NCBI GenBank assembly: GCA_034387635.1 | Contig: JAOANU010000001.1 | Location: forward strand, 2,356,001-2,420,000 | Source: Rhodosporidiobolus odoratus | Taxonomy: Eukaryota; Basidiomycota; Microbotryomycetes; Sporidiobolales; Sporidiobolaceae | Length of the DNA: 64,000 nucleotides | Direction of reading: 5' to 3' | In this document: positions 1 through 12,800 of the stretch, one piece after another | Position numbering within the stretch: position 1 is the stretch's first letter | Layout of the letters: the number at the start of each line of letters is the position of its first letter | Program-made: the position numbers and the translations under genes | Notes under the pieces: model-generated | What the model saw: the letters and a program-made list of their open reading frames with translations, nothing else | What the model was told of the DNA's origin: nothing | The model's database searches: none

Positions 1-3000
1 GAAGATCGTCGGCCAGAGGCGGTACCGCCGGCGGTCGAAACGCCATCGAGGGAGAGCAGGTCGTCGTTTACGGAATCAGTGGCAGAAGCAGAGTCGTCGA
101 CATGACCGGCGCCGAAGACAGTGCGAGACAGGGCGGGGGAGAGGGCGGCGAGTTTGGAAGAGTATTGGAGGTAGTTGAGGAGGACGGCGTAGAGGTTACC
201 ACGAACGACGGGGGAGACTCCGGGCTGAAGAATAGCCTGGAGGACGGAGCGGAGGACGGCGTGAAGGCGCTCAGGAGGAACGGATTGGACCGCCTCACCA
301 GACTCGACGAACAGGACCGCGATGCCTTCATCTCGGAGTTTTGTGGCAAGGAGGACGGCGGCACCAGACAAGAGCTCCGAGACTGCTTGGTCCATTTCTT
401 GCGCGGCGAGGGGAGGGAGGATGGCGCTCATGAGGTCGAGGAGGAGGGAGTGACGGGTTTCGGAAGGAAGAAGGTGGAACGCTTTGGCAAGAACGATATC
501 GAGGAGGTTGCGCCAGGCCTTCAAGGCGTGGTATCGTGCGTAGGCGATCTCGCGGCGGTGATTCTCCACAACGAGCGTCTCGACAATCGCCCTAGTCTCT
601 TTCTTCGCGTCTTCCTGCTGCGCCGGGTTGTTCAGCAGTCCGCGGTTCTGCAACTCCCGCTTCGCCGCATTCAATAGGGACAGCAACGCCGTAAAGTCGT
701 AGACCTCGCACCCCGTGTCGTCCTTCTGGAGGCACGAATCAAAGCGAAGCTCGGCGAAGAGGTTCAGGCGATGCTCGTTCGGCGCGATCGAGTCGTGCCA
801 TGCAAAGTCGAAGGAGTGGAAGATCTCGAGCATCCGCGGAAGGGCTTGCTCAAGACCACCACCCTGCTCCAGGAAGGCTGGTACGTCGTCCTCCATAGCG
901 TTCGGGTTGTCGAAGAGGGCGGCGACGAGCTCCCCCGCTCGGCGGTTGTCGTTGCTGGCGGCGAGCACGTTGAGCTCGAGAGCGGTTGAGTCGAGCAGCC
1001 ATGCCTCGGACTGGAGGATGGCGCAAACGGCGGAGCTCGACGTGACCACCTGCTTGCCGTCGGCAAACTGGACTCCGCCAAGTGCCCCTTGCGAGGCGGA
1101 AGGAATAGAGAAGGGCATGGCGAGGGACTGGGAGAGGAAGAATTTTTCTCGGTTGCGGAGGTAGCGAGCGAGGACGGCAGAAGTGAAGGGGTGAAGGCAG
1201 AGTTGGCGGATGAGGCGGTGCGCTTTCGAGGCAAGAGCCGGGTGCCGGACAAGGAGGGAGACCTGGCGTCGACAACCTCGGGTAAGCAGCTATATCACGA
1301 CATGACAGAGAATTGACTGGTTGACGAACCTGAACCTCGCTCTCATCGCTCGAAACGTTCTGAGCTAGCAAATCTAGTACGACATGCAAGCTGGTCCTGA
1401 CCGTATCCGCCGCCTCAGGATCATCAATCTCCATCTCCTCCGGCCTACCCTGCAAGTTAAACCCAAGCAACAAGTGGGCGACATTCGGCGCCGCTTTCTC
1501 CGCCTTGGTATTGGCAAGGAGAAGGTCGACAATAGCCGTTCGGATCGCCCGCCTCAGAGCCCACGGGTTCTCCTTATCCTCGTCTTGCGTCGACCCGTTC
1601 CACTCTGAGCTCTCCAGCTCCGACTCGGGTACATCTTCATCGAGCCGCTGCACAAAGGCTTCCTGGATGCGAAGCGTCTCAGGAGAGGACTGCAGCAGCC
1701 CGACAAGGCGGTTAAGTCGCCCTCCACCACCGCGTCCGGCGAGGTCGGGGAACTTTTGCTGAACGTCGAAATAGGGTGATTCGGTCACGGTCGAGAGGAT
1801 CTGGACAGCAAGGAGGGCGATCTCGTCGTCTTCCTCGCAGGCGACCAAGAGGGCAATTTGGACGACCACTTCGCTGTGGTAGAGGAAGGATTGGTCGAGC
1901 GGCGAGAGGTTTTTCAGGCGCGAGAGCTTCTCTTGCGGGATGTGAACGCTGCTTTCGGCGAGGGCGGGGAGGGCGACTTCGAGGAATGGAGATTGAAGGT
2001 CGAGAGTGCGGCGAATGATGCGGAGGCAGCGGAGCATGCAGCGGGTGAAGAGGGGGGTTCCGGCGAGGTTGTTGCGAATAGAGTCGTAGCCGGCAGTGAC
2101 GATCGAGAGAACCGCTTCGAGGAGAGGACCGCCGCTCAACAGGCGAGAGATAATGTCGAAGCCGGGGTGAAGAGCGAGTTGAGGCAGAGGGGAGGTTGGC
2201 TGTCGTCCACCACCGGCCGCCCAAGCGAGGAAAGGACCAAGATCAAAGGCACACAGGCACTTCTCAACGAAGGCGAGGCAAGCGTCAGTGATCTTCCACC
2301 TTTCCTTCGGGTCGCTGTACTCCCTCGACCCCGCCTTGAGGAGGACGTCGTCGATGACAAACTTGACGTAGGGGTCCACGCCAGGCGCGCGATTCGGAGT
2401 ACCCAGGGAATCGGGAATGGTGTTGGTTTCGAGTTCGACACCTCGACGGATAGGTTCGGCGGTAGAGGGAGTGTGGATGAGAGTGTTGAGAAGTTGAACG
2501 AACGCGGTCGACTCGGGGTAGACCTTGTTCGGCGCTTCGACTTCCTCAAGCTCGGTAAAGATACCGCCTTCGAGCGTAAGCGGCTCCGGTCCACGCATGA
2601 GAGCTCCACCGACAGAACGAGAAGCGAATCCAGCTCCACCCCGCGCGTCCCTCCCTTCCGCCTGTGCCCATGTCGGCAGGATCTGGCTCTGCTCAAGCGC
2701 GGCCCAGGTCCTACGGGCGACATCGACGCCGAACGATCCGCCAGGTCGGGAGAACGCCTCGATCGCGTTGAGGAGGCTGGCTTTGAGCTCGATGGGGACG
2801 GAGCGGCCAGTGAGCGCGAAGAGGGTGGCGACGGGACGGTGACGCTGATTGTCGTAAAGAGTGGCGCGGGCGACATCGGAGAAGGCGACGACTTGGCGGA
2901 GGAGGCGGATAAAGGAGCGCAGGAGGGGGACTTCCTCGGGCGGCATCTCTCCCATCGCACCCTCCGCGTTCGGCCCTGCCTCGAGCGGCCGATCGGGGAG

Positions 3001-4836
3001 GTTGCTGAGGTAAAACTCGAGGGCGCCGAAGAGGGCGGACCACGAACACGTCGAAGAGGCGGAACCTTGCGGGGCGTCGAGAGACCCGCCGGAGGAGAGG
3101 AAGTCGAAAGCGTAGGTCGCGCTGCGAGGTCCCGAGGCCAGAGAGGCCACCATCTCGTAGTAGGCACGCATCATACCGGGCGGGCGGCACTCGCTACCCC
3201 AGCGGAGGAACGCAGAAAGGCGAGAGTTGGTCGGGTTGTGCACGGCTGTTGAGCTCGAAGGGTCCTGCGCCGTCTCCTCCCAAAATTTGAGGCCGCCGTC
3301 CGGGTGATTGCGGTAGAGGGTGGCGATGAGGAGAAAGAAGGCCTCGAGATCGTGGCGAGGCTGAGCTGGTCGATCGTCGACCGTGCTACGCGAGGCGCGA
3401 AGCCCGCCTCCGCGGTGAGAGGTCGAGATGACGTCCTCTTCCCGGTTGCGAAGCTTGCGGAGGATCGAAATGCGGTTGGTGATAACCTCGACAACGAGAA
3501 GCTCGACCTGCTCGACAACGTAGTCCTGGAAAGCCGGGTCGACCGACGGCTCCCCGCCGAGAGGCTGCACTTCGGCACCGAGTCCTCCCCACACTTCCTC
3601 TACTTCTTGTTCCCACTTGAACGCCAGAACCGCCTTGCCTAAGAAGGGGAAAACCCCGGCATCGATGGCCGCCCAAGTCAGGTCGTCCACCTGCTTGCCG
3701 CCATCCGTCTCGAAGTCCGGGATGATCCGTGCTGCCGAATCGAGGAAGACAGACCACTGCAGCTGTACTATGGCTTTGAGCTGCGGGACGGTCCAGGCGG
3801 CGGCGAGGTCGGAGGTCATGCGGGACACGAAGGCCTTGTCCTGGTAGAAGGGGTACATCTGCTGCGCAGCGGCTTCGTCGGAAGTGTCGAGGGCGGCAAG
3901 GAGAGCGATGAGGACATAGATGGCGGATCCGTCGGTGAGCGGGGTGGACTGGAGCTGCTTGACGAGGAGGTGGACGTCTTCTTGCGTCGTGTTCCGCCCG
4001 GCGCCGATGAGGAAGAGCAGTTGACCGATGAGGCGACGCTCCTCGTCCAACCGCTGTACCCGCATCTCGGTGGTCTCGTCGGGGAACGAGGGAGATTGGC
4101 CGGCGGGCACGAGGGCAGAGGACGAAGGCACAGGTTGGCGAAGCTGGTTCCGCAGCTTGTCCGCTTCCGCCTTGCACGCATCCAGCGACCGAATGACCTT
4201 TTCTACCCACGACCCCTTGGTCTTGCCTGCCACTGCTGCCGCTCCAAGCGCAACCTCGGCGCCCTTGCCCCTCGTCAGCTCCTGCACTTCGCGTTCGAGC
4301 ACGCGTTGTATGCCGCTCGAGGCGAGACGGTCATCGGCCGACAGGGCGCCTCGCCAGACTGCCTGTAGACAGAGGATGAGGGAGGTCCGCTCGTCGAGGT
4401 AGACGAGCAAGCCGCTCTGTGATCGACCTAGTCCGTTTCGAGGTTTGGCGTTGATGGCATAGGCGACGAGGGAGGCGCAGAGTTGTTCCGAGGCGTTGAG
4501 TGCGTCAGAGAGGAAGAGGATGTCCTTGACGAGTGCAGGTCCAGCGGGATAACTTGATCCAGTTGCGACGTAGGTGAATGAACCTATGTGAGGAGCAGGA
4601 GCAACTGGTCAATGTCGCTTCTCGAGCTCGATAGCGGTAGCGTGAAGCTGCTTACCCTTGTCCAGTCGCTGCCTCTGGTTTGAGTCCTTTGGTGGAGTGT
4701 CTAGAAAGTCGAGGAATGCAGGTCGTGCCCTCTCGAGTTTGAGTTGAAGTTTCGAGAGTACAGAGGGATCCGGTTGAGTTGAGGGGTTAGCGAGGGTGGA
4801 TTCCAAGAAGGCATGCAGCCGCTGAAAGCGGTCCAT
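1..4836 (-). CDS. NUP192: Nucleoporin Nup192/Nup205 family, 3' end outside window
   Basis: Large scaffold nucleoporin of the inner ring of the nuclear pore. Exon 1 (4836-4656) starts at an ATG and carries the family-typical N-terminal block LDFLDTPPKDSNQRQRL. It is spliced (phase 1, GTAAGC donor) to exon 2 (4583-1330), which is followed by a 67-nt intron (1329-1263) and an exon that stays open to base 1. The visible protein is about 1,560 residues, all alpha-helical solenoid in character, with no membrane segment or signal peptide. The family is usually 1,600-2,000 residues, so only the C-terminus is missing. The reading frame is continuous with no sign of damage. The start lies about 630 bp from the divergent cysteine-rich pseudogene. 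I am sure of the family; whether it is called Nup192 or Nup205 is only naming. Confidence 0.9.
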
Positions 4837-5463
4837 GGCTTTCTGTGTGTGGTGGGAGACTAGCAGTTGGTGGGATTAGAGGCACTCTCGCTCTTGCCTT
4901 CTCTACCTTTTCTCGCTGTTTATTGATCGCTCGTATACTTGCATACTGCAAGCAAGCCCGCTTTGAATTAAACGCCCGCACGCGCTCGCGCACCAGCACA
5001 TCGAATCGCAACGAACGCCTTTCCAACCTTCTGCATCATCTGTATCGATGTCTGTACATGGCGACACTTACAAGAGAAAGCAGGTGCTGCGCCTCTCGTG
5101 CTCCCAATTTTTTGCACCCACTCCTCTCTTCCGCCTGCCAGGGTCAAACACATGCGCCGCGTCGTCCGGAACACCGCTCGCCAACATTTTCTCGCCCGTC
5201 CTTCTCGATCGTCCTGCGCCGGCTACCTCCCGAACGTCTGTATACTTATTGCCTTACCCAACGAGGGGAACACGCTGCCCGGCATGTGCGTCTTCTGCCG
5301 GAAGGACGGAATGCCTCGCACGCTTCAAGTTTGTCCGAATTTCGCTGGCCAGGCGCGTAGTGCTTGGCGGGTTTCCACTCCAGCAGCAGCGTGCAGTCTT
5401 CTCTCTGGCTTCTTCTGCTCTTCAATCGTCTCCTCCATCTCTACGTACTCGAAAGCCTACAGC

Positions 5464-7846
5464 CTGAAGGCTTTCGCCTTTCTCGCTTTCGCAACAACCG
5501 CTTCTCTGGTCAAAGCTAGCCCTTTTCCGTCGACCTCTTCCGGCTGGGTTGGCCGTCGTTCCTTCAACCGTCACGCTGCGACAGCGGCCTGCACCAACGG
5601 GTGAATTCTCGACTCTTCCGTCCTCCCGGCCTTGCAAGATTCGCTGACTCTCCTCTGCGACCTTTTACAGGTTCAGCGCCGTCCGATCGAGTCTCGCCAA
5701 CCGAGGAGCCTGTGATCGCCACTCGTCCAAGTGTGTCACCGTCGACGGGGTGCGCTGTGTTGCGACTTGCGCGGACGGTAGCTTCAACGGCGGGAGTGGA
5801 GCTTGCGTATCGTGTCCGGCGACTTTTGCAACGTGTTCCGATGCTTCGACGGCTCTCTCCTGGTGCGACGTTCCGGTGCTTCGACGGCTCTCTCCTGGTG
5901 CGACTTACCCTATCTTTTCCCCCGGCTTCCCCTATGTTGACGAAGTTGCACGTCATAGCTCTTCTGGCTTCTTTCTCAGCGGCTCGAGCTGCGTCCAGTC
6001 TTGCGGTCTCGACACCTATCCGACTGAGTCCAGTACGTCTGCGCCTTCACTCGCTGTCACACCTCAGGACTAGTTTCTCATATGGTTCTCCACAGCTTGC
6101 GTCAAGTGCGCCGACGCCGATGCTGCGTTCTGCTCGAACGACGGCCAGACGGCTACAGCTTGGTGCGTCTCTTAGCCTGCTTGCATTCCCTTGACGCGGT
6201 TCTGATCTATATCGGCATGGTAGTATGACCAAGTTCCTGTCTGCTGGCGCCTGCGTGAATGCAGACGCTGTTCCGGATGGATGGATACTACGCCGACCCA
6301 ACCAGTAGGCTTTGCTTCTCGGACGTGATTGATCACAGATCACGCTCTGACAAGTATGCGTTTGCAGCCAACACCGTCAAGGCATGCGATGCTGGCGTCA
6401 AAACTTGCGTCGGCTCAGGCCATGGGATGGCAACTTCTTGGTGCGTTTTTCTTCATGTTTTGACCGGGCTTTCTCCTTTTCGCAGTTGTTGCCACTTGCA
6501 TTACTTCCGTCAGTCACTATACTGACGTCACTCCCTCGCGGTTCTGTCTCTCCCACAGGCAACTTGAATGGAGCCCAGCCAGTCCTCACCCTCGACGGCC
6601 ACTGCGCTTCGAGCTGCACCGCTTCAAACCAGTACCTCGACACCCGCACGAACTCCTGCATAGCGTGTCGCTCGACGGCCTTGACATACAACGCTGCTGG
6701 GGCTATTACCTGGTGCGTTTCTGCCCTTTCCGTCTTTTGCGATCTCGTCCTTTCCCAGGCGTTCAAGCCTGATGTCCGTTGGTTCTATCCGCAGCGGCAA
6801 GGACAATAATGGCAAGCAATGCTACCTCACTCCGACCAAGAAGTGCATCCTGCCACAGGTTGGCTACCTTGGTTACTGGGCGGATCCGAGTAAGCTTCTC
6901 TTCTGCCCGCGATCAAGGGGTTCTTGGTCGCTGATTCGCTTCCGTCACAGCTACCTTCTCTTTCGCTACTTGCGACGACGGTGTGACTAGCTGCTTGACA
7001 ACTGGCGCCGGAAACGCCTTGACCTGGTAAGCTTCCACATCGCCTCTGCCTATCTCCCAACCTTACTGATCTCCTCATACTTCGCTCTTCTCCTCTTTAG
7101 CGGCAAGCGCGCCGATGGAACCGCCCTATACTGGACTGCTGCGTCTCTGAATGGCCGGCTCGCTCGCCGTGCTCCAGTCGGCGGTAGCTGCGTCGCTGCC
7201 GCTAATTGCCCTGCTGCTACTTGGACCAATCCTTGTGCGTCTTTCTTCGCTCTCTGTTTCCCTCGGGCTGAAGTCCCTCGATCTGCCCAGCCACCTCCCT
7301 CTGTACCGCGTGCGACGACGACGAAGCGGCTTGTAGCGGCAATGGGGCGATCCTTCGTCGATTCGGACAGGCTTTGTCGAGCGTGCACCGATGGGAATGC
7401 GGTGACTTGCGCGGCTTCGGCGGCTACCAGCTGTAAGAGTGGTTGGAGTGCATAAGTGGATAGGTGTCCGGTCACTTCGTTCCCTTCATATGGTCGATGC
7501 ACGTTTTGCTTACCGGGTTATTATGTTGGTGGTACGCGTTTCTACTGCCTTTGTTCACCTTGTCCTCAGTCTCTAACGACCTGATCAACTTTACTGCCCT
7601 AGCCGCGCAAACCGATTGTTTCCTCTGCCGCGACCGTTTGCCCAATACTCACACCTGCACGATTGACCGTCCAGTGGGCTGGTACGCTTTTACTCTTCCT
7701 CCCTCTCCCGTAAAAAGGTCAGACTGACCCAACCGAACCTTTTTCGCTCCTTCCCTTCGGTCCACCCACTTTTTCCCTTGCGCCCGCCCTGCAGCAACAC
7801 TTACTACAGACTCAATGGAGATTCAACGAGGTGTGTTCCGGAGTAG
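5464..7846 (+). pseudogene. Decayed copy of the cysteine-rich secreted protein (paralog of 28034-31672)
   Basis: Exon by exon this matches the intact gene at 28034-31672: signal-peptide exon ending in CTNG, the block CVSCPATFATCSDAS, a TKKC block, and a final exon with NTYYRLNGDSTRCVPE and a stop. Three defects are visible. The codon aligned with the paralog's start ATG is CTG (5464-5466; CTG AAG here against ATG AAG there), and no ATG lies just upstream in frame. GGAT occurs three times at 6275-6286 where the paralog alignment needs two, shifting the frame before the conserved GYYAD block. The exon at about 6560 does not join in frame. A conserved Cys is Tyr near 6690. Most splice sites and other cysteines are preserved, so the decay is recent, or assembly errors contribute. 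CTG initiation could rescue the start but not the frameshift. Confidence 0.72.
5835..5904 (+). repeat. 35-bp direct tandem duplication over a 5' splice site
   Basis: The 35 bases at 5835-5869 are repeated at 5870-5904 with a single difference (A versus G at the seventh base). Each copy contains the exon end TCCTG followed by a GTGCGAC donor. Only the first donor (exon ending 5862) keeps the reading frame with the next exon at 5959, because 35 is not a multiple of three. Confidence 0.9.
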
Positions 7847-8123
7847 GAGTGACCTTCCGAGCTTCCGCAGCGCCGGACGATCGTCTTGCCTTCGTTGTAT
7901 ACGGTTTCCCTCCATCACTATTGGCCTTGTCCTTTGGAACCGCCTGGCGTATGCCCCGCTTCGGCTTGACTATGTAATGATCTTGCTGAGCTCTCTCTCC
8001 GAAAGCGCCAACAGCGAGCATGAATGGAGAAACAGCAAAGCAAGAGCGAAACAGGGTAGGCCCTTCGGTCTTCTGACTCAAAGGGGTGGTGGTGGTGTCG
8101 TTTGAACGCGAGAAGAGACCCAT
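7812..8123 (-). CDS. Possible short fungal protein starting MGLFSR (uncertain)
   Basis: A minus-strand reading frame starts with ATG at 8123 and reads MGLFSRSNDTTTTPLSQK, followed by 85 further codons to a stop at 7812. The N-terminus resembles small basidiomycete proteins that begin MGLF and then run Thr/Pro-rich, but I cannot match the rest, and a splice after the first exon is possible. It lies between the convergent end of the decayed cysteine-rich gene and the Argonaute promoter. There is no domain, signal peptide or membrane segment. Treat it as a candidate only. Confidence 0.25.
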   Translation of the reverse strand: MGLFSRSNDTTTTPLSQKTEGPTLFRSCFAVSPFMLAVGAFGERAQQDHYIVKPKRGIRQAVPKDKANSDGGKPYTTKARRSSGAAEARKVTPTPEHTSLNLH

Positions 8124-9806
8124 GATCTGAGATCAATGAGTAGCGAGGAGGAGGTGACGTGGGGGGGCGAAAGCAGGTCGACAGCAAGTTGACAGCAGAA
8201 CGAAAGATCAGCAACGACGAGGCGAGCTGTTTGAGGCAGGCGGATGCTTACGCTTTGCTGAGATGGAGACAGAACAAAGAAGGAAAGGGTCCTTCTCGCT
8301 GCGGTGTTGTGCGGTCGAAAAGTATGACGACGGGAATGCACGGGCCATCTCCGAAACGGTCATGATAACGGGTCGTTGTTCTTCCTCCCGCGTTGTACAT
8401 AGAGGATAGAGACAACGCAAGCGGTGCACAGCCAGTAGACAGAGCCGGGCACGCTGCGAAGATGTAGAAACGCGTGAAAAAGCGATGGCCTTCTCAACTT
8501 GCTCTCTAGCTTGTCAAGCCCATGTGACACACCCTACGCGTAATGTAGTAAGTTGAGGTAGAAAGGCTGTTCTAGCTAGCTCGGAGACTTTCTCGATGCC
8601 GGGGACCAGAGGCGAGGGATTCGATGGATTCCAAGGTAGCTTCGCTCTCCCTCACTAAACTCTCTCCTCGACTCCCTCTTCCTGACAGTTCCCTTCCCGT
8701 GACATAGTGCCCGCTCACAACCACTCACAACTGTTGATGGCGTCCCTGGGAAGCAGACCGCGCTCTGCGATTTGAAGTACTTGTAACGAGGCTGTCCCCG
8801 ACTGACCCGCATCGAAGAAGTCGTCGCTGCAGAGGTGCCGAGAAGTCGGGTACGTGCAGGGGTAGCATGGGAAACCCACCGAGTCGCGTCACAAGCCCGA
8901 GTCTCAGAGAGAGAAAGACACCTGGAGCCCGCGCTGCAGGCAGAATCGCGGTGGAAAGGACGCACCAGAGTTGTCAAGCTCAAGCCCGCGCGTATACCGT
9001 CTGCATCTCGTGCTCTCCTACTCTCCATAGTACGCTGACCACAGCCCAGCGGCATGAGAGGGGAAAACTGACGAGGATGAACAGACTCGAGGAGCGGAAG
9101 TTGAACGTTGAAAGTTGAATGTGGAATACGTTGAGTGAAGCTGTAGTGCACGACTCTGCCTTAAGAGGCTGTCCGGCAAGTCAGTGTATAGCTTGCGAAG
9201 ATAACACGCCTTCTAGTGACCAGTGCACTGGCCTCGTACGCAGCTCGAGCGATTTCCGATGAGCGGCCGGATGTCGGCAGCTGTCGGCTGGAGGTGATGA
9301 CCAGAGAAGCAGCGGGGCATCGTGCAAATGCGCGGAGGGGTGTTGCGAGCAAGTGTGAGGTGACAGGCGTTGTACGCTACATCTTCAAGCTGGTTAGACG
9401 AGCGGTAAAAGGGAATCGAGGAGCGGAAGAAGTCTCATACGCCGTCTCGTGCCGCCTACAACGGCTCGTCTTGACATTGTTGCACGTGACGCTACACCGC
9501 TACGAACCTCGACACTCTACATGTGTGTATATGGCCCCGAATCAGCCGCGCGCCCCTCCACAAGTAGCGCTTCCTGACGAAGAGTTCAAGTCGTTGAGGC
9601 CCACCAGCCGCGTAGGGAGGATGCAGGGCGCACCTACAGTCTGCTACACTACCTGCGAGGCTTATCAACCAAGCCGAACCTGTCCGCGGCATGCTGTCAC
9701 CTGCTCGTCCTCCTCTTCCCCACCCTCGCCGCCCGCTTTCGCTCTCTGCGCCTTTCTGGTCAACTCTTTCCGCCAATAAGCGACTGTAGCAAGACCTGAG
9801 TGAAGA
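8124..9806. other. Intergenic, no supported gene; Argonaute upstream region
   Basis: About 1.7 kb in which the open frames are short, lack conserved blocks and overlap each other on both strands. I see no tRNA-like box, repeat or mobile-element end. It probably contains the Argonaute promoter. Confidence 0.6.
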
Positions 9807-12800
9807 ATGACTAGCTCTCTCGCCACCCACATGGGGCAGATGACGCTGACCGGACCCCGTTCACTCGGGTCAAGGACAAGCGGACGAGGTGGAGGAGGCG
9901 GACTGCAACCTATGAAGCGCCCCGGCTTTGGCAAGCGAGTTACCACTCTACTTGACCTCTCCCTCCACACTAGTGCCAGCATGGGCTTCAAAGGACATCA
10001 ACAGCCGCCTCCTACTTGGCTGCTCATTGACCCCTTTTTCCTTAAACAGGAATGGAACGCCCATCAAGGTCCAGGTAAACGCCTTCGAAGTCCGCCCCTC
10101 TGACCTGACATGCTATCACTACGATGTACGTCTGTCACAGCCGGCAGGGTCTTTGTCTGCACTGTTGTACACAGACTGATTCTTCGCTATTTTAGGTCAA
10201 GATTGGACCTACCGACGAGAAACGCCCGGCTCGTCTGAACCGTCAGATCTGGCAACATTTCGTCACGACTGTGCGGCCCTTCGAGAACATTGCGGTCGTG
10301 TATGATGGAAAAGCAATGGCTTTCTCCCGTTAGTCCCCTTTCATTCGCCACTTGCTTCACATTGCGACTCACCGGCACATCCTGCTCGATGCGTTACAGC
10401 TCGCAAGTTTCCTGCTGACCAAGGTGAGTGGGAGATCAACCTACCCGAAAGCGACGGGTCATCGAGCCGCGGAAATCGTTTCACGATCAGAATGTCCTTC
10501 ATCCGGCCCATCAATCTCAGTGCTCTGCGCGCGTTCATCTCTGGTGGTCGGGTTGCCGCTGCGGTTGAAGAAGCGGATGTTATGTCAGCTATACAGGCCT
10601 GTAAGTCTTCTCCCTGCTTCTCCTTCGTCGTCTGCAACTCTCCGCATCTTCGCGCATGTGCGTTCTTCGATGCGAACATCTCGGGACTAATGGGCATCTT
10701 CCCCCTATCGTAGTGAATGTGGTCATTCAGCATGGCCCTATGCTTTCGAATCCTTCCCGTGGTCCGTCGTTCTTCCTTCGTGGCGACACGCCACAGAGCG
10801 CGCTTGGTATAGAGATGTGGCGCGGATATTTCACGTGTGTTGCATCTATCGCCAGCACTCCACCAATGCTAATTCTGTTACATCTTTCCAGTTCTCTTCG
10901 TCCCGGTCTCGGTGGCGCGTTCCTCAACCTCGACATAACTGCGCAGCCTTTCTTCAAGCCTGGAAACCTGCCGGAGGTACTACTCGAGCTCGTCCAGCTG
11001 GACGTGAAGCGAGTGACTTTGCAAGATCTAGGAAGGATCCCTGGGCCGGCTGGAATAAAGCTCTCCAGGTTCGTTCTGTTTCGTCCTTTTCTTTGTCCGC
11101 ATTCCCCTCGCGCTTTGCTTCCAGTCACTTCGCTTCAACCCCTTTCACTCATGCCCGCAGAATGCTAAAGGGCTTGAGGGTAACAAGGACGGTCCGCGAT
11201 CAAGACGGCCGCTTTCCCAAGCGCAAGGTGAAGGAGCTTGTGAAGACTAGCGCTGTGCGCAGCATCTTTCAGCTCGGTGATGGGACGACTACCAACGTCG
11301 CGGTTTGTCCTTCTTTCCCTTGTGCGGCTCCCTCGACTCTGTAGACTGATTCTTTCCTGTGCTTGGCAGGATTACTTCCGCTCTCAGCTCGGTACTGTTC
11401 TTCGCCACCCAGAATGGCCATGCGTACGAATCTCGAGAGTTGGTCTGTGGCCCATTGAGATCTGCATGATCGATCCCGGTCAGAAGTACGGGAAAAAGCT
11501 CAACGCGGCGCAGATACAAGAGATGCTCAAGTTTACAACGATCAAGTTGGTTTGACTTGATTCCTTTGCATTGCTGCAGCATTGACTCGAGTCTGTGTCT
11601 ACAGACCACAGCAGCGTCTCGCGATGGCGCAACGTGCTATTCAAAACATTCAGCCCTCGAACGCCGAAGCGTGCGCTACCTTTTCTCCCTTGTCCTGCCT
11701 TGATTTGACCGAGAGCGTGTGCTGATGGCTCTCCTTGCCGTAGCTTCGAGCAGTGGAGCTTGCGCCTGAACACCACGCCGATCGAGCTCTTAGCGAGGCA
11801 GCTGACACCGCCCGCAATCACTTACGGTAACAAGTGAGGCTGTTCTTCCTTGGCAGCATATGCACTTTGGTGCTGACAGCTTCGGTATCAGCCGCGTGGT
11901 GAACCCGCAAGACGGACAATGGAACTTGAAAGGACAACGCTTCAATGCGCCGGCGAGCTTTGATCGGTGGTGCGTGGGTTTCTCGCACAGCCACCCAGTC
12001 TTCTGCAGCTGACCTCATTGTGCTCCTACAGGGCTGTATTTGTCTTCGCTTCTTCGAGCTTCTTCCCTCTCCCGGCCGTCCAACAGTCTCTTACTGGCTT
12101 GGTACAGCAACTTCAGGCACTGGGTAAGCGGTCTCGGCGCGCTTCATGTCCTGTCAGAGACTGATAAGCTTTTGTGATGCCGCATCGAGGCGTCCGGGTT
12201 GGCACTGCCAAGCCGCCGATTTATTACCAACCACACGGTCTAAGCCCCGACCGAGTCGATGTCTTTATCCGTCAGAGCGTCAGAGGCGGAGGAGCAGGTT
12301 CACAGGGGCCGCCCGAGCTTATCGTTTGCTACCTTGATGCGAAACCTTCACCCTACTACGCTGCCATCAAGGTGAACAAGCTCTTCCTCTCCTTGAGAAG
12401 GTCAAGATCGGTTCATGCTGATGAATGTTGGCCCTGTAGCGCTTTTCCGACTTGAAGAACGGTCCGGGCGTACCCTCACAGTGCATGAACATCCAGAAGG
12501 CGAGGGGCCAAGGATCTCAATACTATGCGAACATCAGTTTGAAGATGTCGGTTTACTTCTCCTTGCTTTCCGGCTGCACTATTCTAACCCGCTTTTGCCA
12601 CATACAGCAACGCCAAACTTGTGGTGTCAACAGCGTCGCCTCGCTAGGAACCGCGATTGACAAGCCGACTGTAAACCTTTTCCTTTTCTTCTTCTTTTGG
12701 CTGTCCCTGCTGTCCCTCGTACCCTTACTGAGCTCGTCCGTTTGGCAGATAATTTTCGGCGCGGATGTATCGCACCCAGCACCCGGCTCGCTAGCCCCTT

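Noticed and set aside
1858..3252. Plus-strand frame of 464 codons across the nucleoporin
   Set aside because: Antisense shadow of a GC-rich coding exon; the minus strand carries the conserved nucleoporin reading.
8576..9151. Minus-strand frame of 191 codons upstream of Argonaute
   Set aside because: No conserved block and composition unlike the window's true proteins; overlapping frames on the other strand are equally long.
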